DNA of 64,000 bases from Trichomonas vaginalis G3 (Eukaryota; Parabasalia; Trichomonadida; Trichomonadidae), in contig NC_067204.1 of NCBI RefSeq assembly GCF_026262505.1, positions 11,364,522 to 11,428,521 on the forward strand. The letters are read 5' to 3'. Positions 55,181-64,000 of this stretch are shown piece by piece. The translations under genes were made by a program, and so were the position numbers. The notes under the pieces are model-generated. The model made no database searches and was not told the origin of the DNA. It worked only from the letters and a program-made list of their open reading frames with translations. Position 1 is the stretch's first letter. Every line of letters starts with the position of its first letter.

Positions 55181-56524
55181 ACAATAAATTGGTTTTATAG
55201 TTTATTCCATAATTCATTTTACATAATACACAGACTCCGATTTTTCTTTAGGAGGCGTCGATTCAGATCAGCTAGATTCATTGCAAATTTAAGCGTTATA
55301 GTTGTAATTTCTCTATTCTTCTTCACAATTCTGCTCAAATTTAGACGCAAGAGCACATTTGCTTTTATTCCTTTTCATTTCAACAATAGTTATCTAATTA
55401 ATAAATATAAACCAGCTCATAACAAACAATATTACTTATTTCAGAAACATTGCAAAGGATTTGATATATTTAGACCAATAACTAATCGATGTAAGCAAGT
55501 AACTTCAACTTCAGAGACCGAATTAGCTACTCTTACAACAAATTTGCTCTTTGATAACCAAATTGATCTAGATTTACATATATTTGAGAAATTATTAAAC
55601 AATTCTTTTTTCGAAACAGGCTATGTTGCTGAGAATGTTATTGCACCATTAATTAGCGCATATATAGTATCAGAAAATCGAACATATTTACTTGAAGCAC
55701 AAAAAATTGCAGATTATATTGCTGGATTATGCAAATATTCAATTAATGCATTTATAGATATTAAAAATGGAAGATGTGTTACAGGAACTAGTGACAAATG
55801 GCCGTTTTTTGAGCAAATTTCTCCTATTCTTCCCGTATTTGCTTCCTTATCATTCTGTTCTCATAACAAGACATATGCGAAAATAGCATCATATATGACA
55901 AAGCAATTTCTTCAATCTTTTTATCAAAATTCAATTACATTTAAAATTTTTGCAGAAGATGAAACAGATATGTTGCCATTCAATCTAATAAATGACATGT
56001 ACAGATACTATAGAATTTCGCATGATTCAAATGCAGAAGACCTAATAAAAAAATTAAGAAGATATTATTCAGATATTGCATCAATAGGAATATCTGTTCA
56101 TGACAAAATAGTTATTTATGACCATAAGTTTTGTTCCCCTGGATTTGGAAACAAAATGTTAAACGAATGCCTTAATTTACTTAATGAACAAGAATTTCCA
56201 TTTACAAAAGCAACAACAGAGTTTAGAAGCCATGTTTATATATCTTCCTTCAAATATGAAGGTGAGTACTTCGAATATTTATGGGAAAATAACAAAACAG
56301 AAGAATTAAATTTTTATATCTCAAATGCGTTTGATAAATCAATATTTAATGGGTATGCAACTGGTATTAGAAATGTAACTAATTATAAATATGAAACAGA
56401 TGATACAATGCATCCAACTTTCTTTTCTCGTTGGATTGTATCATCAATGATATACGAATCAAAAGCTAATTTCAATGATTTCGTTTTCTCTAGGAATGGA
56501 CATATCCTTGCATATCGTATTTGA
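55181..56524 (+). pseudogene. GH47-like alpha-mannosidase relative, type II membrane protein, no start codon
   Basis: Open from the stop at 55,178 to 56,524. The order is: a basic stretch (FFFRRRRFRSARF), one membrane segment (FIANLSVIVVISLFFFTILL) near 55,275-55,335, a stem, then a lumenal domain with the GH47 layout. 'SFFETGYVAENVIAPLISAY' matches the family's 'FE..IR.VGGLLSAY'; 'TTEFRSHVYISSFKYEGEYF' the 'YLRPE..ES.YYLWR' block; and the end 'FFSRWIVSSMIYES', 'DFVFSRNGHILAYRI' the 'FF..ETLKY.YL', 'vFntEaHpl' end. GH47 enzymes trim mannose from N-glycans in the ER/Golgi. The RPE motif and other acidic residues are replaced, and no in-frame ATG exists before about 55,895. A decayed gene or one with an unseen upstream exon. 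Confidence 0.55.
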
Positions 56525-56725
56525 TTACGTTCCTTTTTATTTAACCTTATTACCATGTAAAAATAAATTGAATAGTTTACAAATATCTCAATTTTTTAAA
56601 AGATTTCGAAACTAAAAATCTCCTCATATAACCTCATTAGATCATGACAATAACGAATATTTAGATCTGATGATTCAGAATTTATGCAATCGATTTCAAA
56701 ATCCAATCAACTATAGAGAGGCCTA

Positions 56726-57010
56726 ATGCTTAGTAATAGTAATAACACCTATATGCAGTGTGGATCTAGTAAATATTGGACTTATGCAATTGGAGCCTAT
56801 ACTAGCTATAGAGAAGAAGGTAAATTCCCTGGACCATGGGTTAAAAACACAACGTTAAATATTGATTACAGCTTCTATGCGAGAAGAGCAGTTCTTTGGA
56901 TGGAAATTAGAAGTTTTGTAGATACATTTGATTTCACACAATGTACATGCAAATGTAATCTCTATCTGAAAATTCCTTATAGTTATATAAGTGTTTTCAT
57001 TCTTGTTTAA
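56726..57010 (+). pseudogene. Unrecognised fragment (94 codons)
   Basis: A forward open frame with ATG. Its middle (SKYWTYAIGAYTSYREEGKF, PGPWVKNTTLNIDYSFYARR) reads like real protein, but both ends look truncated and no initiator precedes it. It lies in a stretch of gene fragments. Function unknown; it may be a leftover of a surface or enzyme gene. Confidence 0.35.
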
Positions 57011-57203
57011 CTATTAATTGATATAATTTTATTCTTTATAAATATTAGTAAACATTTAGTAGCCCTTTTCATAAATCCAAATTTTCATATTAATAACACA
57101 CCCAAAAAATATGTTATTGCAGTGTTTATGGAATATACAGAGTCAAAAAGCTAAAAATAACAGAATTAGCATTAAATATTAGAGTATCAACATAAAAACT
57201 AGA

Positions 57204-57497
57204 TCAATAACTTTCCATTAGCAAAGTGGTTAATAATCTATCAGTCACTTCGTTTAAACTTTGTACAAAGTTCTTGAAGGAGTGATAAAGTAAAACGACT
57301 CTTGATGATGAAGAGCGTGCTCGCTCGAAAATGGAGTGAAGATGACGCTCGCTTTCACCTACTTCTGTTGTAATGATCTCTGTGCATGTTATATCGAAGA
57401 AAGAAACATGAGAAGCATGGTGGAATGATCTTGCAATTAATGATTTTTCCATCTCCATTTGGTCAAATAAGTAATACGACTCTTGATGGGAGAACAC
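57204..57497 (-). pseudogene. AAA-type ATPase fragment
   Basis: A reverse fragment with the middle of an AAA domain: 'SLIARSFHHASHVSFFDITC', 'TEIITTEVGESERHLHSIFE', 'RARSSSSRVVLLYHSFKNFV', 'NEVTDRLLTTLLMESY'. The glycine-rich loop is destroyed (LFDQMEMEKS where GPPGCGKS is expected) and Walker B 'FFDE/LLDH' has become LLYH. The second region 'VGESER' is intact. The order is that of AAA proteins of the Rix7/AFG2/Pex group. No start, no end: a relic. Confidence 0.65.
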
Positions 57498-57654
57498 TCA
57501 TTTCTGTAAAGATTTCTCTGTTAGCAAGTGGTTTATGTACAAGGAACTTTAGTTTTTTAGGTTTTTGTAGGCTCCGGCAATGTTGGAAAATGGTTGTTGT
57601 TTATCGAAAGGTTTTGATATGAGTATATCGAAAGGATGAAGAACAACAAGCTGT

Positions 57655-57808
57655 CTAAGTATGTATAATGAAGGGCGTTTTTCCTTTATTATCTTTCTCA
57701 TTGATATTTGCACCATGTGAAATTAGAAGCTCGACTGTTTCTTTATATTTTCTTTCTGCTGCAATATGAAGAGCGGTTTTTCCATTATTATCTTTTTCAT
57801 TAAGGGTG
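57655..57808 (-). pseudogene. Ankyrin-repeat gene fragment
   Basis: A 150-nt stretch on the reverse strand encoding one and a half repeats of the family type: 'NEKDNNGKTALHIAAERKYK', 'ETVELLISHGANINEKDNKG'. It stops soon after in 'KTPFIIHT'. A remnant of a gene like those at 27,931 and 58,760; the rest is missing on both sides. Confidence 0.75.
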
Positions 57809-58759
57809 CGCCCGGGAGGATCATGTAAACTTCAGAATTTAGAACCTTAATTTTTAAGCAATAACTTGGTACCTAAATAGGTAGGAAAACTCTAAAAATA
57901 TCAAAAAATACAACTTGGCTCCATAATAATCCTGTCATGGTGGCTGTTTGTATCCCCTAGTATTTTCCTCTTGAATCTCTTTTTCTGTCGAAATTAAATT
58001 CAAATCTCAGAAGTAGAAGTGAATAATCGACTTATTACTGCTATTATACGAATAAATAAATTCATTATATTATTTTTATTTACATAATATCTGTTTGAAG
58101 TCCATAATTCTATAAATTTTTCTTCAAAAACATTACAATCTTGATAGTTTTGATACTGTTTAATAGGTTTTTGGCACCTTATTTAGTATTTACTACGTAT
58201 AGAGTCGATCTGAACTTAATTTTCGGAAATTTAAAATATTTATTATAAGTAAAATCTGATTTGAAATTTATGTTTAACTACTCATATCTTGCATTATCCT
58301 GAGTAGCTTTTGTAAAAATTCATCAAAAAAGATTTTAACGTGCTTTAATTTTTATTTTTTAAAATAATGCATATTATTATATAACTAGAATATTTACAAA
58401 TTTTAGTGCTTTCAAAAATTTAATCCTCCTCCTCTCAAATAAACGTACATCCGGGTGGCCTGTTTTTTGCAAAAAATAAAATTTCATTTTTTATGCTTAA
58501 AAAGTCAGAATTTTTATTTGCTTCTGGGATATATGATGGCTATATCAGATGCCCATTCTTTTTGATACTCAACATTAAACATAAAACTTAGCCGTTAAGG
58601 CTCTTCTGAAAATATTTTTTTTTTGAAAAATTTTCGAAAAAAATCAAAAAATTTAAAAATCCCCGAATCTGCAGGGATTTTAAAAAATTCTTTTTAGTAA
58701 AACTTAAGGATATTGTATCAGATATATTGGTATGGGCAAATTCAATTTTAATCCAATAT
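57809..58759. other. 0.95-kb AT-rich region, nothing recognised
   Basis: No gene. Two short unusually G+C-rich words, GGGTGCGCCCGGGAGGATCA at 57,803 and CGTACATCCGGGTGGCC near 58,444, stand out in AT-rich sequence and may mark ends of some unknown repeat. Confidence 0.4.
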
Positions 58760-59665
58760 TCATCGAGATATTAAGTTAACGAAGCTTTCAAAATTGAGAG
58801 GGTAATTAATATTTGCTCCGAGTGAAATAAGAAGTTCAGCTGTTATAACACTATTATTTTCTGCTGCAAAATGAAGAACTTTTCGTCCAAATGTATTTTT
58901 TTCGTCGATATTCGCGCCATGAGAAATAAGAATATCAGTTATTTCTTTATTATTATTACTTACTGCAAAATGAAGAGCTGTTTCCTCATTTTTATCTTTT
59001 TCATTAATATTTGCCCCATATGAAAGAAGAATCTCGATAGTTTCTTTGTAATTATTCTTTGTGGCAATATGAAGAGCGGTATCTTCAAATAGATCTTTTT
59101 CATTGGCATTAGCGCCAAGTGAAAGGAAATATTTGCAAAGGGATGGAATACCAAAATTCGTTGAATAGATAAAACATTTGTTAATATCATGTGTTTGATC
59201 GAAATAAACTAAAAATGATTCAAGATTTTTATACATTCCGCAATACATTAGATCAATCTTGATATTGTATTCATTCATTAAGAATGTGACAAAATCAATG
59301 TTGTGTGAAATAATTGCATATTGCATGCAATATCGAGTTGGTTTTTGATATTTCAAACATTCATGAATAATCTCTGGATTTCCTCCTAAAAATGAAAATT
59401 TTAGGCATGTTTGAGTTATTTCTGAATCAAAATTCGTTCTTAAAAACTTGAAACAATCAACTGCTCCGTGATAACAACATATTTCAAGTAATGAATATCC
59501 TTTGTTATTAAATGGATATAATTTATTGGGAAATTTTTGATTCTCATTATATTCTTCTCTTTCAGTGAATGCGATGAATCTCTTCAGAGTAGTAGGATAG
59601 GATGGGTTTTGTGACTTTTTTTGTAAACGTAAGAATTCATACAATATCGAGCGATTTTGTATCAT
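58760..59665 (-). CDS. Ankyrin-repeat protein, N-terminal domain shortened (301 aa)
   Basis: A family member like 27,931. From 'LKRFIAFTEREEYNENQKFP' on it follows the family ('YSLLEICCYHGAVDCFKFLR', 'MQYAIISHNIDFVTFLMNEY'), then four ankyrin repeats ('GANINEKDKNEETALHFAVS'). The usual first 140 or so residues are missing: the start MIQNRSILYEFLRLQKKSQN is not family-like. The gene's 5' end lies only 25-50 nt from the start of the second Maverick, so loss of its beginning and promoter by that insertion is likely. It may no longer be expressed properly. Confidence 0.75.
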   Translation of the reverse strand: MIQNRSILYEFLRLQKKSQNPSYPTTLKRFIAFTEREEYNENQKFPNKLYPFNNKGYSLLEICCYHGAVDCFKFLRTNFDSEITQTCLKFSFLGGNPEIIHECLKYQKPTRYCMQYAIISHNIDFVTFLMNEYNIKIDLMYCGMYKNLESFLVYFDQTHDINKCFIYSTNFGIPSLCKYFLSLGANANEKDLFEDTALHIATKNNYKETIEILLSYGANINEKDKNEETALHFAVSNNNKEITDILISHGANIDEKNTFGRKVLHFAAENNSVITAELLISLGANINYPLNFESFVNLISR

Positions 59666-59713
59666 TTTTTTAACATATTAATTTTAAAAGTTTATTTTTT
59701 TATTCTTACATAA

Positions 59714-60094
59714 ATGACCCAACAAGTAAAACCAGATAAAATAGATTATCGAATTTTAGAGGATGGTGTTCCTGTTTATATTCAAAGATTTAAAGGGAAG
59801 CAATATTATAGAATTGTTAATCCTGAATACATAAAACATTTATTTAAAAAGGAAGACTGTGAATTATTAAACGTTAATGAATATGAAACCAATAAATCAA
59901 AACTGAGATATAAATATATTGGAAGTGATGAAAGGTGTAAAGATAAAGATAAAGTTTATTCAGTTTCATATAATAACTGGCACACGTTAGGGATAAGAAA
60001 ACATTTAGGAGATTATGGTAAAAGTTCTGAATTCTTTAAATCTAGTATGTACGAGAGAGTAAAAGAAATTAGAAATAATTATTTTCATGAATAA
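59714..60094 (+). CDS. Unknown Maverick protein (126 aa)
   Basis: An open gene starting MTQQVKPDKIDYRILEDGVP after TTTTTTTATTCTTACATAA. The product is basic with many Tyr and Lys, no Cys pairs and no membrane segment; it may be a small DNA-binding protein. First gene of element 2 on this side. Not recognised. Confidence 0.6.
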   Translation: MTQQVKPDKIDYRILEDGVPVYIQRFKGKQYYRIVNPEYIKHLFKKEDCELLNVNEYETNKSKLRYKYIGSDERCKDKDKVYSVSYNNWHTLGIRKHLGDYGKSSEFFKSSMYERVKEIRNNYFHE

Positions 60095-60181
60095 AAGATT
60101 CACTACCATAATGAAATAAAAAATAAACTTTAAAAATTCATGTCTTACATTTTTGAATAATTTATTTTTATTTTGTATGAA

Positions 60182-61288
60182 ATGAGCGTCAAAACTAACA
60201 ACGTTAAAAAATTAGGATTCACAAACGAGGAAATAAAGGATATATTAGAGGAGGTAGGTTATGAAGTTAATAAATATTATTTAAGAAATTGTCAAAAATT
60301 TGCCGAGTTATTAAATGATTTAGATTATGATGGAAAAATGAATAAAGATGATGTTATAAATTTCTTATATCCCACATCTGAAGAAGAAAAACCTAAAGAA
60401 CCTGATGTTTTCCCCGAATATTATGAAGAACGGATTAAAGATGATGAATACAATGAAATTGAAAGACTGAAAAAAATAAGAGATGAAATAGATGAAAAAA
60501 TTAAGGAATTAAGAGAAGTTGAAAAATATAATGAAAATGAAGTAGAGGGTTTAATGAATATCCCAGCTTCAGAATCAGAAGTTCAGAAATCTCATGAAGA
60601 AAGATATAAAAATTATGTCTCAGAATCAACACAAAATTTATTAGATGGCGAAATAGATGAAACACTTTCAGAAGAAGGTACTAAATTTATACGTAAACAT
60701 AAGTTACAATTTATTGATAATGAAAAATACCCTTGTATCTTACTTTCACCCCCTCTCGATTCTGAGAAATTCAAAAAAGCTCTTAGAAACGTGACATATG
60801 CAACTAATACGATTAAGAAAGAAGATCATGATATTTACACAAATTATTATTTAAATAAATGCACGGGTGTTGATAAAGTTTTTGATTTATTAGATAAAAT
60901 ATCAAAAGAAACCATTGGAACATATAAAATTTTGTGTGATTGTGGTTTCATTATTGAAGATACCAATAATGTTTCATATGAAAGAACAGCACCGAAGGAA
61001 GACGAAGTGGAAAGGTCTATACCATTCGTTATTAAGAATATAAAAGATATGAAAACGTATAAGCATTATATTTATTCATTTATTTCAGAAAAAATGGAAG
61101 CAACCCATAAAACATCTTCTCATCATTTTATAGCTATTCATACATTCCTTTTCAAAGTTGTGAAATTAAATAAGACAGGAATTAGATTTAATGTATCAGG
61201 ATACGCATTCTTGAGTAAATTAAAATGTATTCGTCACGTCGCAGATGATAAAAATTTATGTGTTCTTAATTCATTTTATGGGCTTTAA
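60182..61288 (+). CDS. Unknown Maverick protein upstream of polymerase (368 aa)
   Basis: The start is the ATG at 60,182 (MSVKTNNVKKLGFTNEEIKD), after TTTTTATTTTGTATGAA; the codon further upstream is TTG. Seen: one EF-hand-like loop 'DLDYDGKMNKDD' near residue 47-58, a coiled coil 'YNEIERLKKIRDEIDEKIKE' near 95-115, and a C-terminal globular domain ending 'KCIRHVADDKNLCVLNSFYG', a Cys-containing pattern I recall from regions near Maverick polymerases. It may help protein-primed replication, for example as a terminal-protein-like factor, but this is inference from position. Confidence 0.6.
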   Translation: MSVKTNNVKKLGFTNEEIKDILEEVGYEVNKYYLRNCQKFAELLNDLDYDGKMNKDDVINFLYPTSEEEKPKEPDVFPEYYEERIKDDEYNEIERLKKIRDEIDEKIKELREVEKYNENEVEGLMNIPASESEVQKSHEERYKNYVSESTQNLLDGEIDETLSEEGTKFIRKHKLQFIDNEKYPCILLSPPLDSEKFKKALRNVTYATNTIKKEDHDIYTNYYLNKCTGVDKVFDLLDKISKETIGTYKILCDCGFIIEDTNNVSYERTAPKEDEVERSIPFVIKNIKDMKTYKHYIYSFISEKMEATHKTSSHHFIAIHTFLFKVVKLNKTGIRFNVSGYAFLSKLKCIRHVADDKNLCVLNSFYGL

Positions 61289-61337
61289 AAAATAAACTTT
61301 ATTTTTATTTATTTTTTAATTTTTTATTCTTACATAA

Positions 61338-62906
61338 ATGAACAAAAACGGAACGGCTAAAAGGAATGATAATCAAATTAGAGCAGAAGGTAGAAGGTTA
61401 TTTAAACGCTTCTATAACATTCCTGATGGTGTTAATCCTAAAACTCGTAGAAGCTATTTAAATGAAGCAATAGATGCATATGAAGGGTTTGACATTTCAT
61501 CAGAAAGTGAGAGATTAGCGAGAATGTTAAATGTTAATATTGATTTCTATTATTGTGATCCTCAACCAGAAGACGTGGACATAAATAAGGTAGACTTTCC
61601 ATTAGTGGAATCAATAATGATAGATCCAGAATTTGAAACAGTAAATATTTTATTAACACAGAGTCCATGTGGAAAACTTCACGCTGACAGAATAACAGAC
61701 GTTGAAGCACTCACCGGCTATAAAGTTTGTCCATATTGTAAAGAAGAAGTTTATTCTATCCGTGATGATCCAGAAAGGAAAAACCAAAGAAGATTTTTAA
61801 AGCATTGTGAGAAATGTAAAGAAAATAATGGGAGATTAATTCAAGACGTTCAGTTGCAAAAGACACAGCAACCATATGCACCACATATTACGAAACAGAA
61901 GATATATCAGTGGTTATTAGCTCATAATTTGCAGGAATATTATCAACCGACAAGATATTATATTACTTTTGACTTCGAAACATTAGAGACTAAAGAAGAA
62001 TTACAACTTTCTGAGTGTGCAACTTTGAACGCTTACTTAAAACCATTCATGGTATCATCAACGGTTAAATTAAATGATAAAACATATACGAGGAATTTTT
62101 GCTTAACTTCGAGTGATTCTTTTATTTCTGATTGGATTGAGTTTTTATTTTCAACCTATTCATTAGTTGCTAAATCAAATATTGAACAATATGAAGAATT
62201 AATGAAGTCGCAAACGGACCAAACGGCGGGGACTTTGTCCCATACATTAAATGAAAAACAGAAGGAAGCATTTAAAGAACTTCTAGATGAGGAATTCAAT
62301 AAAGTGAATATCATAGGTTTTAATTCGGGAAAGTTTGATTTAAATTTAATTCTTCGTGATTTAAACACTGCAAAATGGAAAATAAAATCAATGCTGGGTT
62401 CATCTTCACAATTTAAGCAAATCATTGTAAAGAAAACAAACGTTCCATATGAATTGAGATTTATTGACATCAGAAATTATATAGCGGGTGGGACATTAGA
62501 CCAATTCACTCAAGATTTCGGAAACAATAAATCACGTGTTAAATCCTTTTTCCCTTATCAATTCATCACATGGGAAAATTACGAAGAAGAATTATATAAA
62601 GAGGAACCATTCACGAAAGATTCATTTTATTCAGCATTAACCCAAGAAACTATATCAGATAGTGATTATCAAATATATCTCAATAATGCTAAAAACTTTA
62701 AGAATAGATTAGAATATTTTATTCATTATTGCAATAAAGATGTTGAAATTATGATTGACCCAATTGATAAAATTATTGAAGAAACATTTGTTTATAAAAT
62801 TGACATGCTTCATAATCTTTCTTTATCATCGAATGCTTCAATGATTCGTTACGCTTTAGCATATAAAGACTTTAATCCTAATGAAAATATCCTGAGGAAG
62901 AGATAG
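61338..62906 (+). pseudogene. Maverick family-B DNA polymerase, exonuclease part
   Basis: Begins MNKNGTAKRNDNQIRAEGRR after TTTTTATTCTTACATAA. A Cys cluster 'CPYCKEEVYSIRDD...CEKC' near residues 131-160 may bind zinc. The 3'-5' proofreading motifs follow: Exo I 'YITFDFETLET', Exo II 'VNIIGFNSGKFDLNLIL', Exo III 'IHYCNKDVEIMID'. This is the protein-primed type of family-B polymerase that copies Polinton DNA. The polymerase as a whole looks broken. Confidence 0.85.
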
Positions 62907-63007
62907 AATCAAGTTTTGAATTAACGAAAAAGTATTGGAAATATAAAATTGAATCATATAAGAAACAAGATGAAAAAGCAGAAAGGGATACTAAAAATAA
63001 TGTTTCA

Positions 63008-63952
63008 ATGGATGATTTTCAATACTATCACGATTTAATCCTTTCATCTAAATGCAAAATGTGTGGTAAAGCGTTTACATATGCAAATAAACCAACATTG
63101 GATAGAATCGATAATGAAAAACCACACACCAAAGAAAATTGTCAGTTAATGTGTTGTTATTGCAATGTCGTAAAATCAAATAAAGATGAAGATGTTCAAC
63201 GTTTAAGAATCAATTTAAGAAATTACGCATTAAAAAATAATTTACCAATGACTTTAGATTCAGTTGAAGCTTATCACATTCTCCGTAATGGAATTACTGG
63301 TGGTCTATCAAATGTTCAACATCGTGTTAATCTTAAAGGAATCACGCACATTAATAAACTTTCATATAGTCCAGAAACTAAAACTGTATCAAATGAGGAC
63401 ACCACCAACATTATGACTCATTTCGTTGGAGTTGACTTTAATTCATTATATCCTTCATCATTTTCATCTAATCCTCATGATTTCATTCAATATACTGACC
63501 ATAAAATGTATATGCCGGGAAGATTGAATGGTGTTATCATTTGTGATACAGCAACAAAGAAAGCAAAAGCACTGGGAATAATTAAGAAGAAAAATACTTT
63601 ATTCGTGGCTGAAGTAAAGGGTCACATTGATGAAAAATACATTAATGATTACATAAACTTTTTACTAATAAGAAACTTAGATATTATCACAGATGAAAAA
63701 ACAATTGGCAGTTTTATGTATAATTACATGAAATCAAACAATTTACCAGTTGACCAGAAACAGAGAAAATTAACTCAATTAGCATCAACACACACAACCA
63801 ATATCAACCATTTTTCTTCTTATTATCTTTGGTATCTAATCGACAGGTTTAATTTTATCATCGATGATATTCAATCAATTTTAACATTTACTAAAAACAC
63901 TTGCTTTAATGAATTTGCGAACAAATTTATGAACGAAAAGACAAAAGGCTGA
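63008..63952 (+). pseudogene. Maverick DNA polymerase, HNH module and palm motif A part
   Basis: An HNH nuclease module (endonuclease VII-like: 'CKMCGKAF', 'PTLDRIDNEKPHTKENC', 'CCYCNVVKSNKDE') stands at the start, then the palm motif A 'FVGVDFNSLYPSSFSSNPHD' of family-B polymerases with DxxSLYPS, followed by fingers-side sequence. Later palm motifs would lie beyond this piece. The polymerase as a whole looks broken. Confidence 0.8.
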
Positions 63953-64000
63953 ATTAGAAGGAAATAAAGGAAAAAGTTTATTTTGCAAAATTTCACTTAA

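Larger units (their letters stand above)
59690..64000. mobile_element. Maverick/Polinton element 2, right part outside window
   Basis: A second element of the same family, seen from its left part. Genes all forward and closely packed; pieces of a family-B DNA polymerase (61,338 to 63,952); starts preceded by TTTTTATTCTTACATAAATG, like element 1. The left limit is placed by gene content near 59,690; no inverted repeat is recognised. The polymerase appears broken; at least one break in view. It shares no long identical stretch with element 1, so it is a different lineage. Confidence 0.75.

Noticed and set aside
55219-55231. Possible intron acceptor (CATAATACACAG) before the GH47-like frame
   Set aside because: Only 9 of 12 positions fit the known branch/acceptor, and no GTAYGT donor lies upstream within the gap.
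1-64000. tRNA, rRNA or other structured RNA genes
   Set aside because: I looked for tRNA A/B-box patterns and rRNA-like stretches and saw none convincing; this was by eye only.

Overview
The window reads as Trichomonas vaginalis, or a very close trichomonad, nuclear DNA. It is AT-rich, its genes carry no introns I can see, and intergenic gaps are short. The host genes include a hydrogenosome-type [FeFe]-hydrogenase relative, BspA-like leucine-rich-repeat proteins, ankyrin proteins of the family with a long N-terminal domain, and start regions with TCAYW-type initiators or a CCTTTAG (M5) core promoter. Two large Maverick/Polinton elements flank the host genes.

Positions 1 to about 21,740 are one Maverick running off the left edge. 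Its left 5 kb is decayed; most of the rest looks whole. It carries a packaging-type ATPase, a DDE integrase, a D12-class adenine methyltransferase, a KilA-N protein, a T5orf172 (GIY-YIG-like) protein, two HNH nuclease copies, a phage-like fibre protein, two pVI-like amphipathic proteins, a duplicated protein family, and many small unknown genes including two under 55 residues. Nearly every gene has a TTTTTAT/TTTTTAC run 8-20 nt before its ATG. Several pairs start back to back only 16-36 nt apart. The right end is a 1.3 kb field of 25/28-bp repeats and palindromic blocks closing in a 29-T run.

Positions 22,583 to 59,665 are host. In order they are glycyl-tRNA synthetase, a kinesin-2, an ankyrin gene with a 4-bp duplication, NAT10/Kre33, a thioredoxin-fold protein, a broken BspA gene, Vps18, F-actin capping protein beta, an intact inverted BspA paralogue, a HAD phosphatase, a small unknown gene, a hydrogenase-like protein that has lost its H-cluster ligands, a membrane BspA protein, a BTB/Sel1/ankyrin protein, a nucleostemin-type GTPase with eroded G motifs, and a GH47-like membrane protein without a start codon. 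From 56.5 to 58.7 kb there are only gene fragments (AAA ATPase, ankyrin).

From about 59,690 to the right edge is a second Maverick, seen only at its left part: two unknown genes, then family-B DNA polymerase pieces with an HNH nuclease module lying before the palm. It shares the upstream T-run motif with the first element.

All calls rest on reading the sequence and remembered family motifs; no search was run.
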